Positions 1 through 9,180 of a stretch of 64,000 nucleotides of DNA are shown piece after piece (positions within the stretch are counted from its first letter, which is position 1; each line of letters opens with the position of its first letter). Made by a program: the position numbers and the translations under genes. This DNA comes from Algoriphagus kandeliae. GTDB lineage: Bacteria > Bacteroidota > Bacteroidia > Cytophagales > Cyclobacteriaceae. The notes below the pieces were generated by a model, which did not search any database, was not told where the DNA came from, and saw nothing but the letters and a program-made list of their open reading frames with translations. Where the stretch lies: contig NZ_SPSB01000003.1 of assembly GCF_004571135.1 (NCBI RefSeq), forward strand, positions 744,001 to 808,000. The letters are read 5' to 3'.

Positions 1-1216
1 CAAAAGCTTTCAAGCCATTTTTGATTGATTCCTCCACCATCAAATAAGTTCTTTTTACAGACACATATCGCCACTCATTGTCATTCCCGGCTAAAGTTCT
101 TCCTCCCCAAACCACAACTCCCCTTCCTTGGAATTTGCGAATGGCATTAATGGATTTTCCAGCTGGACCTCCTCGATTTAAGTCTTCCTGTTGAGCATTA
201 TTCAGTGCTATGGTAGGCTTTTCAAAGCCGTTTATTGATTCTCCTGCAGGAGCTTTCCAAACTCCACGAGAGATATCAGTGGAAGAATAAACTCCTGCCA
301 CAGCACCAGCGACAGGCACAGCTTTCAGTTTGTTTGCCATTGCTTTCAGAAGCTGCTGGTATGTGGAACTTACCTGAATAAGAGCCCTATGTAAATCCTT
401 ATCTGAAATCCCACTCATATTCAACACATCCTGGGCTTTTTGTTCGAGAAGAATAGCCGATAGGTCGATAGAGGGATCTAAATTTTCAAAGCTGATTGGG
501 ATTTGACTTTCAAATCGATCTACCCAAGGATAATAAGCGGCTCCAAAGCTCAAATCGCTACTTCCAATCTCATTTCGGAATTGGTCTATGCAGTCATTGC
601 TAGTATTTCGCTCCTCAAATCCATTGAAGATATCAAAAATGGAAAAGCGATTACCTTCTTTTTTACAATGGCTAAGCATTTCTCGATAGACATCATGGCA
701 TTCTCTTCCCAATACTACTGCATCCGGAACTACCAGAATACTAGGCTCTCGAAAATCTTCTAAGGCTTTTAATCCTGAAGAATTACTCATCCCCAGCAAC
801 TCCTCTTTTTTGATTTCAACTTCCTTTTGCCCTGCAAAAGTCCCTACAGAAACGATATAGCAAGCTACCCCTCCATTGTTAAAGAAATCATAGATAGCCT
901 GAAAAAGGAAAGTTCTCTGATTAGGTTTTAATTGTACGCTAAGAGATCGATTGGCAATGGAAATTGAATTTGGATCTATGCTACTAGCTGGTACTAAATC
1001 AAACTTGGGTACGTACGCTCCTCCAAAATAAATCTGAAACTCAAAAAGGGAATTTACTTTGATTGGTTGATTTATGAGGGATTGGCTATTGGCTTCCGCC
1101 TTTTCTGTATAGCCAATAAAGGCTGGGATTGCCGTTTCAACCGGAGCTATAGAAAGTGCACTAAAGCTCACCTCTTCCACATAAATTCCCGGGGTTTGGT
1201 AGATTTTTTTGGACAT
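1..1216 (-). CDS. Contractile tail sheath protein, C-terminus cut by window edge
   Basis: The minus-strand frame is open from an ATG at 1216 to the left edge, giving about 405 residues without a stop. The N-terminus reads MSKKIYQTPGIYVEEV, the usual start of sheath proteins of contractile phage tails and phage-tail-like injection systems. The visible C-terminal part has VVVWGGRTLAGNDNEWRYV followed by the KRTYLMVEESI helix, which matches the conserved sheath C-terminal domain that forms the sheath-sheath handshake. By analogy with the family roughly 100 residues are missing off the edge. There is no phage lysis, capsid or integrase gene nearby, so an extracellular contractile injection system or similar particle is more likely than a prophage; this is inference. 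The rest of the cluster must lie to the left. Confidence 0.85.
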   Translation of the reverse strand, partial: MSKKIYQTPGIYVEEVSFSALSIAPVETAIPAFIGYTEKAEANSQSLINQPIKVNSLFEFQIYFGGAYVPKFDLVPASSIDPNSISIANRSLSVQLKPNQRTFLFQAIYDFFNNGGVACYIVSVGTFAGQKEVEIKKEELLGMSNSSGLKALEDFREPSILVVPDAVVLGRECHDVYREMLSHCKKEGNRFSIFDIFNGFEERNTSNDCIDQFRNEIGSSDLSFGAAYYPWVDRFESQIPISFENLDPSIDLSAILLEQKAQDVLNMSGISDKDLHRALIQVSSTYQQLLKAMANKLKAVPVAGAVAGVYSSTDISRGVWKAPAGESINGFEKPTIALNNAQQEDLNRGGPAGKSINAIRKFQGRGVVVWGGRTLAGNDNEWRYVSVKRTYLMVEESIKNGLKAF

Positions 1217-1352
1217 ATTTTCTGGTAAAAAAATAAAGATTGAGAATAGAAGTTAAGAATCTTTTTTCACTAGTTTATTTTCTGAAAAAAAGCAATTACC
1301 TCATTTAGAATATTTTATAAAGAAAAAGCCATCTTATTTTCACTAATGAAAG

Positions 1353-2420
1353 CTATTCTACGGCTTTGTCTAATTCAATAATCAAAGCCTCCTTTAAGCT
1401 GTTTGTATTTCCAAAGGAGTCAGGGTTAAACCTATTATTATTGCTTAAAATGATGATGGTTTTGTTGCTTTCTAGCATCCGAATTAGAACAGAGTTGGCT
1501 CCTAAAATTCCTCCACGCCTTTCCATTAACCTTGGCTTTGAATCCGAAAAGGGGTAATTGTAAGTCCATACACTATACCCTGAGTAGTTATATTCCGGAT
1601 AAGATTTGTACATCAGTTCTTTACTCTCATTGGAAAGAATTTCCGAACTATACAATCCTTGATCAAGTTTTAAAAGATCTTCCGCGGTTGAGTACATGCA
1701 CCCGGCAGCATAAAAATTTTCGATAAAAAATAAGGGATCTGCCTTTCTAACCCCATCTTTATTATAGGAGAAAGTATAAGCAAAATCATCAGGAAAATTC
1801 CCTTTTTCAAGGAAGCCTGTTTCATTCATTTCAAGCTTTTCTAGAATTCGCTTTTGAACCGAATTTTCCCAAGTTTTTTGATCGAATTTTTCAATAATTA
1901 ATCCCTGAAGCACGTAATCGATATTAGCGTAATTGAATTCGCCAAATGCATGAGACTCGTTTTCCAAGGTCCTTTCAACAAATTCTTTAGGAGAAGTTGG
2001 AGCCAAATAAATCGCGTCATTCTCATTAGGCAAACCCGAAATATGAAGCAACAAATGATGGACAGTTATCCTATCTCCTCCTGGAACTTTGAAATCAGGA
2101 AGTAATTCATTTAAGCTGTCCGACAGTTGAATTTCACCTTCTTCTACAAGTTGCAAGATGATAATGGCGGTAAAAAGTTTGGTGATTGATGCTATGCCAA
2201 ACCTTGAGTTAATTGAAATTGGGGCTTTCTGATTTTCATCTTTAAAACCAAAGGATTGATGATATAAAATACCCCCATTTTCGGCCACCAAAACCGTCCC
2301 TTCAAAAAATTCATTTTCCGCAGCTCGCTTCACAATTGCACCAATAGATTCAGGATTTGTTTGAGCTATAGCCTGAATTCCAAAAAGGAAAAAGATGAAT
2401 AAAGTGAGCGTTTTAGCCAT
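1353..2420 (-). CDS. Secreted serine hydrolase of the beta-lactamase/PBP4 family
   Basis: The protein has 355 residues and begins with a signal peptide ending near IQAIAQ, so it acts in the periplasm or is membrane-associated. The catalytic SxxK motif is visible as SITK in RFGIASITKLFTA around residue 78. The YxN-type motif is seen as YAN in FNYANIDYVL. These define class C beta-lactamase-like serine hydrolases, a broad family of carboxypeptidases, esterases and peptidases; the substrate cannot be read from sequence. It lies 60 nt downstream of the GH3 gene on the same strand and may be cotranscribed with it. In some Bacteroidota GH3 and beta-lactamase domains are fused in one protein, which makes a cell-wall role attractive but unproven. 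Confidence 0.85.
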   Translation of the reverse strand: MAKTLTLFIFFLFGIQAIAQTNPESIGAIVKRAAENEFFEGTVLVAENGGILYHQSFGFKDENQKAPISINSRFGIASITKLFTAIIILQLVEEGEIQLSDSLNELLPDFKVPGGDRITVHHLLLHISGLPNENDAIYLAPTSPKEFVERTLENESHAFGEFNYANIDYVLQGLIIEKFDQKTWENSVQKRILEKLEMNETGFLEKGNFPDDFAYTFSYNKDGVRKADPLFFIENFYAAGCMYSTAEDLLKLDQGLYSSEILSNESKELMYKSYPEYNYSGYSVWTYNYPFSDSKPRLMERRGGILGANSVLIRMLESNKTIIILSNNNRFNPDSFGNTNSLKEALIIELDKAVE

Positions 2421-2480
2421 GATTTTTTTTGATTAGGGTCTTTCTATAAAAATCGAATTGTTTTCATTTTGGATGACTTT

Positions 2481-3980
2481 TCACTTTTGGATAAGATTTA
2501 TCGTCACCTCCTGTGTCTCTTCAAAATTCTGATAAGCACAAATTACAGCCTCAAAATCATTCAATTCTCCCAAATACTTTAATGCCAAGGGATTTCCAAA
2601 ATGAATTAAAATACAAGGCTTTCTTTGAGATAGATTTTTAATTTCTTCCAATTCAGCTTCTTCCATCCCGAATTGATTCAAAGGTTTGTGGCTTGGTACA
2701 AAAACCGAAATCAATACCTTTTCAGCTTGATCAATAGCTACAAAATCATAATCCAGCATTTCAGCAAATCTGCTTTTTTGAGAGGTAAAATACTCCTGAT
2801 ATCCAAGCTTTCCCGCTTTCGACAAATCACAGAGATTATCAAAATCAATCTTTCCGGAAATTACCGACACATAGTTTTGAGCAAGGTCTTTTTGCAATTG
2901 ATGGTGAGCCTCCCAATCAAATTTTGGGACTGAAATGGGCTGGAAATCCAAAACCCCCAATTGTTTTTTGAGATCCATGATTTTTTGGAAAACCAAATCC
3001 ACTTCTTCCTCCAACGCCTTTTCAGCAATTTTTTCAATTCCTTCCTTCACATGATCTGAAAAACACAAAAGATCATTTCCTGCATGAAAGGCCTGCCACT
3101 CCAATTCTCCAGGTTCCGGAAAATGATTTGCTACAGCTTTCATATTCAGTGCATCCGAAACAACCAAGCCCTTGAATCCCATTTTGCCTTTCAAAAAATC
3201 GGTTATGATTTCTCGACTTATACTCGCAGGTATTTCTTTCCCCCCACTCAATGCAGGTACAGCCAAATGTCCTACCATAATAAGTTCCACTTCCCTGTCA
3301 ATTCCATATTGAAAAGGCAACAACTCCTCGGATTTCAATTCTTCAATAGATTTCTTAAGTACCGGCAAACCCAAATGAGAATCAACCGCGGTATCGCCAT
3401 GTCCCGGGAAATGCTTAAAGCAAGCTCCAATCCCTGCTTTTTTCATTCCTAAATAAGATGCCATCGCAAGTCGGGCTACTTTTTCAGCATCATCTCCAAA
3501 GGAGCGATAGCCAATTACCGGATTGTTAGGATTGGTATTCACATCGGCACAAGGAGCAAAATTCAAGTGAATTCCAGCTCGCTTTAGATCCATTCCCATC
3601 TGGAATCCCACTTCTCCTACCCATTTTTCAGCGTCTTGCTGCAATGCACCCAAGGTAATGGCAAAAGGGTATTGCGGGGTTTTTTCAATTCGCATAGCCA
3701 ATCCATATTCTGCATCAATACAAATCAGCAAAGGGATTTTGGATACGGCCTGAAAGCGGTTGATCAACCCGATCATCTTTTCTAATGTCCCACTGAAATC
3801 CAGGACTTCCGCCCTACTCTCAAAATTGGCTGCTGCAGAATGTCGGCTATGAAAAAATGTCAAGCTCCCAATTTCCTCTTCTTGAATTAAACGTTCCAGT
3901 TCCCGATGATTTTCCTCAGTATCGTGAACAAAGGCAGCAGGCGAAAAACATTGGGCAATTTTTTGTTTTTTGGAGAGCAT
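2481..3980 (-). CDS. GH3 family beta-N-acetylglucosaminidase, NagZ-like
   Basis: This 499-residue protein contains the NagZ signature KHFPGHG at residues 189-195 followed by D200, S201 and H202, the His/Asp dyad region specific to GH3 N-acetylhexosaminidases. The nucleophile is D276 in VVSDALNMKAV. No signal peptide is visible, so it is probably cytoplasmic and acts in muropeptide recycling, removing GlcNAc from anhydro-muropeptides. It is longer than single-domain NagZ (about 340 residues). The tail beyond residue 345 resembles the start of the GH3 C-terminal sandwich domain, with ILIHFGNPLALKYL and VICAYQNFEETQE, but stops where that domain normally continues. The C-terminal domain may therefore be naturally short or truncated. 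It is followed by a serine hydrolase gene. Confidence 0.88.
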   Translation of the reverse strand: MLSKKQKIAQCFSPAAFVHDTEENHRELERLIQEEEIGSLTFFHSRHSAAANFESRAEVLDFSGTLEKMIGLINRFQAVSKIPLLICIDAEYGLAMRIEKTPQYPFAITLGALQQDAEKWVGEVGFQMGMDLKRAGIHLNFAPCADVNTNPNNPVIGYRSFGDDAEKVARLAMASYLGMKKAGIGACFKHFPGHGDTAVDSHLGLPVLKKSIEELKSEELLPFQYGIDREVELIMVGHLAVPALSGGKEIPASISREIITDFLKGKMGFKGLVVSDALNMKAVANHFPEPGELEWQAFHAGNDLLCFSDHVKEGIEKIAEKALEEEVDLVFQKIMDLKKQLGVLDFQPISVPKFDWEAHHQLQKDLAQNYVSVISGKIDFDNLCDLSKAGKLGYQEYFTSQKSRFAEMLDYDFVAIDQAEKVLISVFVPSHKPLNQFGMEEAELEEIKNLSQRKPCILIHFGNPLALKYLGELNDFEAVICAYQNFEETQEVTINLIQK

Positions 3981-4048
3981 GGATTTTAGCGGAGATTGGT
4001 AAAAAGAAAAGCGAAATTATTCATTCCGCTTTTCCAATCTACGATTTA

Positions 4049-6580
4049 TCATCCATTTCCTCTCAAAATCTCCATTGGAGGCTGATTGATGATTTTTCTA
4101 CCATTCAACCATCCGAGAATAATTGTCAATCCAGTGATTCCCAAATACAAAATCAAAGCTTCTGTCCAAGCCGGTCTAAAGCTCATTTCAAAGACAAATA
4201 AGCTCAAAAGCCAGGTTGCGATGAAGGATAAAAGAATCCCAGATAATGAGGCCAAACTTCCCAAAAAGAAATATTCAAGGGTATTGATTTTCTTTACGAT
4301 CCCTGATGACGCACCTAGCGTGCGTAGCAGAATACTTTCCCGCATCCGCTGATATTTACTGATAATCAACGAACTGATCAAAACCAAAATCCCTGTGGCA
4401 ATACTAAAAAAGGCCATAAACTGAATCACAAATGAGATCTTGCTTAGGATATCCTCCAAGGTCTCCACGATCACACCCAAGTTGATGACTGAGATATTCG
4501 GGAATTCCCTTACCACCTCGGATTGAATCGCTGCGGATTCCCTGTCATTTTTTGTACGAGTAATGATGACATGGAATTTCGGAGCTTGTTCCAAAACCCC
4601 ATTTGGGAAAAGAACAATAAAGTTGGTAGATACCTGATTGAATTTGACATTTCGGAAACTTCCGATGTAAGTTTTGATCGGTCTACCTTGCACGTTGAAT
4701 TCAATCTCATCACCGATTTTCAGGTTGTTCCCTTCTGCGAAACTAGTGGACAAACTGACAAAAATGGAATCCCCCCTAGCCCCGACAGGAATCAGTTCTC
4801 CTTCAACAAGTGTTTCTGTTTCGATTAGCGTATCCCGATAAGTAACCCGATATTCCCGATTATACATCCATCGGGAGTAATTTTCCTCATCAGGCAACTC
4901 TTCATTTTCGCGTTTATCGATTCCATTGATCTCATTGAGCTGCATGGTCACGATGGGAACTTCCTGAATGATCCGAAGCCCTCTGCTAGTAACTTTTTCT
5001 TTAACCGCCTCCAGTTGGGGTGTTTGAATATCAAACATCAACAAATTCGGTTGGTCCTCCTTATCTGCAAATCGAGCTTCTTCCAGCAATTGATTTTGGA
5101 GAAAAAATAAGGTACTAATCATCGCCGTGCCCAAACCTATCGTGGCAATCAAGGAGATGGTTTGGTTATTGGGTCGATAAAGATTAGCCAAGGCCTGTCG
5201 AATGGTGTAGCGTAAGGAAATAGGCAAGAACTTTCGAACGGCCCACATGATCAACTGACCAACTCCCCACAGAATTCCGAAGGCAAAAATCACGAATCCT
5301 GTAAAGCCAATAGCTAATGGCAAGGACTTCAATAGATAAAAACTAAAGCCCCAAATAAATAGTATAACACCTACCACTACCGCCCATCGATATGGATCTC
5401 GGAGTATAGTCGAGTCCGCAGTCTCAGGACGAAGCGTAGCCATTGGCGAAACGTTTCGAACCTTAAGCAAAGGCAGCAAGGCGAACAAAACTGAAACGAA
5501 TAAGCCTGTGATAATTCCAAAACCTATGGATATCCAAGAAATCCCTACGGTTACTTCCACAGGAAGAAACTCATCGAAAACAGCAGGGAGGATAAATTGA
5601 AGGAGGGTTCCCAATATAGAACCGAGCAGGGCTCCAAATAAGCCCATCACTAATATTTCAAATAGATAAATCAGAAGAACATCCCGAGAAGAAACTCCAA
5701 GACATCTGAGAACAGCTACGGAGGCCAATTTCTCTTTTACAAAAACATTGACTGCAGAAGCCACTCCCACACACCCTAATAAAAGTGCAATGAAAGCTAC
5801 TAAGCTTAGGAAATTAGAAAGGTTTTCAAATGACCTACCTGTAGATCTTTTTCTATCCTCCACAGTATCAGCATCAATTCGCTCGATTTCCCATTCATCT
5901 TCAAACGGCTCAATCAAGGATTCCACATCAGAACCTGCCGCAAACTGGAAATAGCGATTGTATTCCACTCTACTTCCATATTGGACCAGACCTGTTTCCT
6001 CCAAATAATCCATGGGAATATAAACCGCAGGGGCAACAGTCGCCGTGATTCCTGTTTGTCCAGGAACTCCCTGCAACTCTCCCACAATTTCAAATTCCAC
6101 ATTTCCTACCTTGATATAGTCCCCTACTTCTGCATTGAATTGGGCCATCAGGATTTTTTCCACCAAAGCTTTTTTTCCACCAGCTCGGAAATTCTGATCT
6201 CCAGAAGCAGGAATAGTTTCCAGAAACCCATAAAAAGGAAAGTCTCCTTCTAATGCTCGCACTTGCGTTAGGCGACTCGCTCCAGTCTCAGGAAATGCAA
6301 CCATTGAAGCAAAATTCACCTCCGATGCCATTTGAGTGGCCATGGAGTCAATCGGCTGCTCCCCAATTGGCTTGTTATTCTCCAAAACCAAATCTGCACC
6401 CAAAAGCTCTTTGGCCTGATTATCAATATCAGCAGTCAAATTATCCCCGAAACTGCTAATCGCTACCAAGGCAGCAATTCCCACCACTATGGAACTCACA
6501 AAAAGCATCAGTCGGGAAATGTTTTTCCGGAAATCCCGGAAAGCCATTTTCAAAATCCAAGCAAAATCAGGCATGGGCAT
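4049..6580 (-). CDS. ybbP: ABC transporter permease, YbbP/FtsX type
   Basis: The 843-residue membrane protein has an N-terminal transmembrane helix (about residues 20-45), a large periplasmic domain, three helices around 255-375, a central membrane pair around 395-450, another anchor near 475, a second large periplasmic domain and three C-terminal helices. This is the duplicated FtsX/MacB permease plan of E. coli YbbP, which has about 800 residues. Its start overlaps the end of the ATPase gene by 14 nt, so the two are translationally coupled. The family works in envelope lipid, lipoprotein or small-molecule handling with a cytosolic LolD-like ATPase; the cargo is unknown. The neighbour tesA across the divergent promoter reproduces the E. 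coli ybbAP-tesA arrangement. Confidence 0.9.
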   Translation of the reverse strand: MPMPDFAWILKMAFRDFRKNISRLMLFVSSIVVGIAALVAISSFGDNLTADIDNQAKELLGADLVLENNKPIGEQPIDSMATQMASEVNFASMVAFPETGASRLTQVRALEGDFPFYGFLETIPASGDQNFRAGGKKALVEKILMAQFNAEVGDYIKVGNVEFEIVGELQGVPGQTGITATVAPAVYIPMDYLEETGLVQYGSRVEYNRYFQFAAGSDVESLIEPFEDEWEIERIDADTVEDRKRSTGRSFENLSNFLSLVAFIALLLGCVGVASAVNVFVKEKLASVAVLRCLGVSSRDVLLIYLFEILVMGLFGALLGSILGTLLQFILPAVFDEFLPVEVTVGISWISIGFGIITGLFVSVLFALLPLLKVRNVSPMATLRPETADSTILRDPYRWAVVVGVILFIWGFSFYLLKSLPLAIGFTGFVIFAFGILWGVGQLIMWAVRKFLPISLRYTIRQALANLYRPNNQTISLIATIGLGTAMISTLFFLQNQLLEEARFADKEDQPNLLMFDIQTPQLEAVKEKVTSRGLRIIQEVPIVTMQLNEINGIDKRENEELPDEENYSRWMYNREYRVTYRDTLIETETLVEGELIPVGARGDSIFVSLSTSFAEGNNLKIGDEIEFNVQGRPIKTYIGSFRNVKFNQVSTNFIVLFPNGVLEQAPKFHVIITRTKNDRESAAIQSEVVREFPNISVINLGVIVETLEDILSKISFVIQFMAFFSIATGILVLISSLIISKYQRMRESILLRTLGASSGIVKKINTLEYFFLGSLASLSGILLSFIATWLLSLFVFEMSFRPAWTEALILYLGITGLTIILGWLNGRKIINQPPMEILRGNG

Positions 6581-7244
6581 CCTCCTGTATTTTTCCTCCT
6601 TTGATGTGAATTATTCGCTGGGTTTTAGCAGCTAGCTCCGGATCATGGGTCACCAAGACAAGCGTAGTCCCCTTTTCTTTATTCAAGTCAAAAATCAACT
6701 TTTCGATCATCTCCCCCGTTTCGGTATCCAAATTACCCGTTGGCTCATCGGCAAAAAGGATTTTCGGTTCATTTGCAAATGCTCGAGCGATAGAAACACG
6801 CTGCTGTTCTCCTCCTGAAAGTTGAGTTGGATAATGCGTAGCCCGATCGCCAAGCCCTACTTTTTGCAATAGTTCAAAGGCTTTTTCTCGAGCATCTTTT
6901 CGTTTTTTCAGCTCAAGCGGAACCATCACATTTTCAAGTGCGGTTAGTGTAGGCAGTAATTGGAAATTCTGAAAGATAAATCCCACATCCTGATTTCTAA
7001 CAGCCGCCCGCTCATCTTCAGATAACCTTTCCAAAGCTTTCCCATTTAATTGGACAGAACCGGTAGAAGCTGAGTCCAAACCTGCACAGAGTCCCAAAAG
7101 AGTAGTCTTACCACTTCCTGAAGGGCCGACAATTGCTAGGGTTTCCCCTGCTTCGATATCAAAATTCACCTGATCCAAAACAGTCAGGCTTCTATTTCCG
7201 CTTTTGTAGGTTTTACCCAGGTCTTTTACTGAAAGAATATGCAT
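6567..7244 (-). CDS. ybbA: ABC transporter ATP-binding protein, YbbA/LolD type
   Basis: The 225-residue ATPase carries Walker A in AIVGPSGSGKTTL, the signature LSGGEQQRVSIARAF and Walker B in ILFADEPTGNLD. The D-E-P-T-G-N-L-D form is typical of the LolD/MacB/FtsE subgroup that works with FtsX-type permeases. It heads a two-gene operon with the YbbP-like permease, overlapping it by 14 nt. The promoter must lie in the 218-nt divergent region shared with tesA. Length is normal for the family and no defect is visible. Confidence 0.93.
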   Translation of the reverse strand: MHILSVKDLGKTYKSGNRSLTVLDQVNFDIEAGETLAIVGPSGSGKTTLLGLCAGLDSASTGSVQLNGKALERLSEDERAAVRNQDVGFIFQNFQLLPTLTALENVMVPLELKKRKDAREKAFELLQKVGLGDRATHYPTQLSGGEQQRVSIARAFANEPKILFADEPTGNLDTETGEMIEKLIFDLNKEKGTTLVLVTHDPELAAKTQRIIHIKGGKIQEDAHA

Positions 7245-7311
7245 GAAATAATTTGTGTTAATTGGAGAACTTGAAGCTTAAAACGCATCCACCATTTAAT
7301 GGTTAGAAAAT

Positions 7312-7375
7312 GCCGAAGAAAATTCGGCGATCGGTATGAAAGTAAACCATTTATTGTAGAAAATTGTACAATAAA
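7312..7375. repeat. Two short inverted repeats between ybbA and tesA
   Basis: GCCGAA (7312-7317) and TTCGGC (7323-7328) form a six-base-pair hairpin with a five-base loop. TTTATTGTA (7350-7358) and TACAATAAA (7367-7375) form a perfect nine-base-pair inverted repeat with an eight-base spacer. Both lie in the divergent control region, so an operator for one or both genes is possible. Neither has a run of T suited to a terminator. Function is not shown. Confidence 0.4.
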
Positions 7376-7462
7376 CTGTTCAGCGGTTAAAATCAGTTCC
7401 TGAATTGACCGTCTTTTGAAACAATTCTGCCATAAAAGACATTAATTGCAACAAAAAGAAAA

Positions 7463-8146
7463 ATGAAAATCTCAAAATCGATCTCTATACTTTCTTTGAT
7501 ACTTTTTGCCTTTTTGACTTTTAGCTGTGGAGAAAACCAGGCTAAAAAAGAAGAAGTCATCGATACAGAGCAACCTACTTCTACTTTTGAAACACCTAAG
7601 CAGACCATCCTTTTTTTCGGTAATAGTTTGACTGCCGGATATGGAATAGATAAGGAAGATGCCTTTGCGGGCCTAGTTCAGCAGCGAATTGACAGCTTGG
7701 GCTTGGATTACCGAGTGATCAATGGGGGTTTGAGTGGGGAAACTACTGCTGGAGGATTGAGTAGGTTGGATTGGTTTTTGGAAGATGAGCCTGCGATTTT
7801 TGTACTCGAACTTGGAGGGAATGACGGACTTCGCGGCATCCTACTCAGCGAGACAAAAAGTAATTTGGAAAAAATCATCGACAAGGTACGGTCCAAATAC
7901 CCGAATACGCATATCATTTTAGCAGGCATGCAAATTCCACCCAATATGGGACAAGAGTACACCGACGAATTCAAGGAAATCTACCCTCAAGTGGCTAAGG
8001 AGAAAAATGTGACACTGATTCCATTCCTTTTGGAAGGAGTAGCAGGAGATCCAGCGCTCAACCTTCCAGACGGAATACACCCAACCGAAGAAGGCCATCA
8101 AATTGTTTTTGAGACGGTATGGCCCTTTATTGAGGAGTTGATTTGA
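7463..8146 (+). CDS. tesA: GDSL arylesterase/lysophospholipase-like lipoprotein, TesA family
   Basis: The 227-residue protein has a lipoprotein signal peptide with lipobox cysteine C22 in LTFSCG, so the mature enzyme is membrane-anchored. Block I of SGNH/GDSL hydrolases is FFGNSLTAGYG with nucleophile S55. The oxyanion glycine is in NGGLSGETTAGG, the block III asparagine in LELGGNDGLRG, and the catalytic Asp/His pair in DGIHPTEEGH near the C-terminus. TesA-type enzymes hydrolyse acyl-CoA, lysophospholipid or aryl esters in the periplasm. The gene is divergent from ybbA as in Proteobacteria, supporting the TesA assignment. The last 20 nt overlap the convergent ATP-grasp gene. Confidence 0.92.
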   Translation: MKISKSISILSLILFAFLTFSCGENQAKKEEVIDTEQPTSTFETPKQTILFFGNSLTAGYGIDKEDAFAGLVQQRIDSLGLDYRVINGGLSGETTAGGLSRLDWFLEDEPAIFVLELGGNDGLRGILLSETKSNLEKIIDKVRSKYPNTHIILAGMQIPPNMGQEYTDEFKEIYPQVAKEKNVTLIPFLLEGVAGDPALNLPDGIHPTEEGHQIVFETVWPFIEELI

Positions 8147-9167
8147 TCGGATTAGGGTAACCCACCATTATCATTCCTTTCATTGATTTAGTCCCAATTT
8201 TAGGGGTAAGATGATTACCAATATCAACAGGATCATTATAGAGCCATTTGATCATAACCTTTGGCAAATTTATTCCAGCATAATGGGAAAAAGGATATCC
8301 GCCACTGAAACGAGGATTAAATTCTAAAATGTATGGAATTCCATCTTGAAGAATTACATCAACATCCATTACTAAAGGATGCTTGGTGAGAGCAGTGATT
8401 TTTGCTCCAAGCATTTCTAATTCAGGATGACTAACTGTTTCTACTGCTTCCGTCTCACCATTTTTTCGAAGAAGCTTCTTGTTTACTACAGTAAGCAAAT
8501 AGTTCCCCCTTAAATCATTAATTACATCAAGCATATATTCATCACCTGAAACCTTTGACATTATCAATATTTCATTCCCTGGATCTTGACTGCTCTCATG
8601 CCTTAAAAAACTTCCTAAAACCTCCTTTCTTGCTTTTTTATAGAAAAACTCCAATTCCTCAAGATCTTCAACTTCATAAACTGAAAGTGATCCCATGCCC
8701 CAACGAGGTTTTATAATTAATGGGAATTTTATTGATTTTTTTTTGTAGGAAGTTTGAAAGTCTTTCAAATTTTTGAAGGTAGGAACAGTCGGAAAATCAT
8801 ACTCATTCAAAAACTTAAATGTTTTGTATTTATCATTTGCCAAATCGGCCAACCATTGATCTGGGGTTAAAACGTAAATCCCATGAGTAGCAAACTTTGA
8901 TTTTGAGTTTGCTAAAACTGGCAGATCATTATCTAACAGTGGAATAACAACTTTAATATCGTTCTGAATGCAAAAATTTATCAAAAAGGGTATGTATTGT
9001 TCCGAATGGATCATTGGTGCTAATTCAAAAGCATCAGCGGCATAAAGCGCAGGGGAAATTTCATGACAATTAACAGCAAACACCTTTCCTCCATAAGGCT
9101 GAACTGCTTCTTTGAAATATTCTACTAAATAATTTCTTCGACCGACACTTGTTAGCAATACATTCAT
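8127..9167 (-). CDS. ATP-grasp enzyme, carbamoyl-phosphate-synthase-like
   Basis: The 346-residue protein begins with MNVLLTSVGRRNYLVEYF, the N-terminus of ATP-grasp proteins found in surface polysaccharide and small-molecule clusters and annotated as carbamoyl phosphate synthase-like. The nucleotide-binding lysine region FPLIIKPRWGMGSLSVYEV and the metal-binding glutamate/asparagine motif ILEFNPRFSGGYPF are intact. Such enzymes ligate a carboxylate to an amine or thiol with ATP; the substrates are unknown. It is last in a four-gene minus-strand operon after the acetyltransferase (13-nt gap). Base composition is visibly AT-richer than the flanking tesA gene, suggesting acquisition with its operon. 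Confidence 0.85.
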   Translation of the reverse strand: MNVLLTSVGRRNYLVEYFKEAVQPYGGKVFAVNCHEISPALYAADAFELAPMIHSEQYIPFLINFCIQNDIKVVIPLLDNDLPVLANSKSKFATHGIYVLTPDQWLADLANDKYKTFKFLNEYDFPTVPTFKNLKDFQTSYKKKSIKFPLIIKPRWGMGSLSVYEVEDLEELEFFYKKARKEVLGSFLRHESSQDPGNEILIMSKVSGDEYMLDVINDLRGNYLLTVVNKKLLRKNGETEAVETVSHPELEMLGAKITALTKHPLVMDVDVILQDGIPYILEFNPRFSGGYPFSHYAGINLPKVMIKWLYNDPVDIGNHLTPKIGTKSMKGMIMVGYPNPIKSTPQ

Positions 9168-9180
9168 ATAATGAGAGGGC

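Noticed and set aside
7299..7400. Short frame of about 32 codons between ybbA and tesA
   Set aside because: It contains the inverted repeats, has no initiation signal and no protein-like pattern.
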